A DNA stretch of 42,656 nucleotides from JBFWIW01 sp050253535 (GTDB lineage: Bacteria > Bacillota > Clostridia > Oscillospirales > Oscillospiraceae): contig JBFWIW010000017.1 in assembly GCA_050253535.1 (NCBI GenBank), forward strand, positions 1 through 42,656, read 5' to 3'. The position numbers and the translations under genes were made by a program. The notes beneath the pieces were generated by a model. That model worked only from the letters and a program-made list of their open reading frames with translations, had not been told where the DNA came from and made no database searches. Shown in pieces: positions 42,632-42,656 of the stretch. Numbering within the stretch: position 1 is the first letter of the stretch; every line of letters begins with the position of its first letter.

Positions 42632-42656
42632 ATTACAGTTAGGAGTTTTATAATTT

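Noticed and set aside
1..42656. tRNA, rRNA or CRISPR array
   Set aside because: Reading both strands by eye I saw no cloverleaf with TTCGA loop, no rRNA-like stretch and no regularly spaced repeats. A covariance search would be the decisive test.

Overview
The window looks like a chromosomal scaffold from an anaerobic, low-to-mid GC Firmicute of the class Clostridia, probably an Oscillospirales-type gut or digester organism. This is inferred from gene content: LL-diaminopimelate aminotransferase, indolepyruvate:ferredoxin oxidoreductase, DUF421/DUF4363 and DUF6514 proteins, a YerC/TrpR-type regulator, RNase M5, NrdR and ComEC. I cannot name a species. Two runs of exactly 100 N (5459-5558 and 16991-17090) are scaffold joins, not measured distances.

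Layout. 1-4.0 kb: an operon on + with an old-yellow-enzyme/FadH-type reductase and the two subunits of an aconitase X enzyme. 4.1-5.9 kb: a sodium/solute symporter (-) and a short-chain dehydrogenase (+), both cut by the first gap. 6.2-9.4 kb: an operon on - of FGGY kinase, DapA-type aldolase and D-2-hydroxyacid dehydrogenase, followed by xylulokinase at 9.6-11.1 kb. Together this is a sugar or hydroxy-acid catabolic block whose substrate cannot be read from sequence. 11.3-16.9 kb (-): housekeeping purF, dapF, dapL and glmS. 29.4-39.6 kb: core genes guaA, DUF421/DUF4363, nrdR, a DUF6514 gene, rnmV-like, holA, comEC and an acyl-CoA ligase. 39.8-42.6 kb (+): a short reading frame, a YerC-type regulator and iorAB.

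The most notable region lies between guaA and purF (16.94-29.43 kb). The last bases of guaA, including its stop codon, recur as a 20-bp perfect direct repeat at 25908-25927, and a slightly diverged copy sits at 16942-16956, immediately upstream of purF. Read on the - strand, guaA, copy 3, element B, copy 2, element A, copy 1 and purF follow one another. I infer that an ancestral guaA-purF junction received two related integrative elements in tandem at the guaA 3' end. Element B (3.5 kb) is compact: tyrosine integrase, excisionase-like protein, XRE repressor with a four-operator divergent switch, a toxin-antitoxin pair and one unknown gene. Element A (about 9 kb plus the second gap) keeps the same end sequences and only a stub of the XRE gene, and carries an AraC-type membrane sensor-regulator, a TRAP transporter and a LarA-like protein as apparent cargo.

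Other signals: a structured intergenic repeat present in two copies 31 kb apart, alternative hairpins between xylB and glmS, and a hairpin that could hide the ribosome binding site of the YerC-type gene ahead of iorAB.
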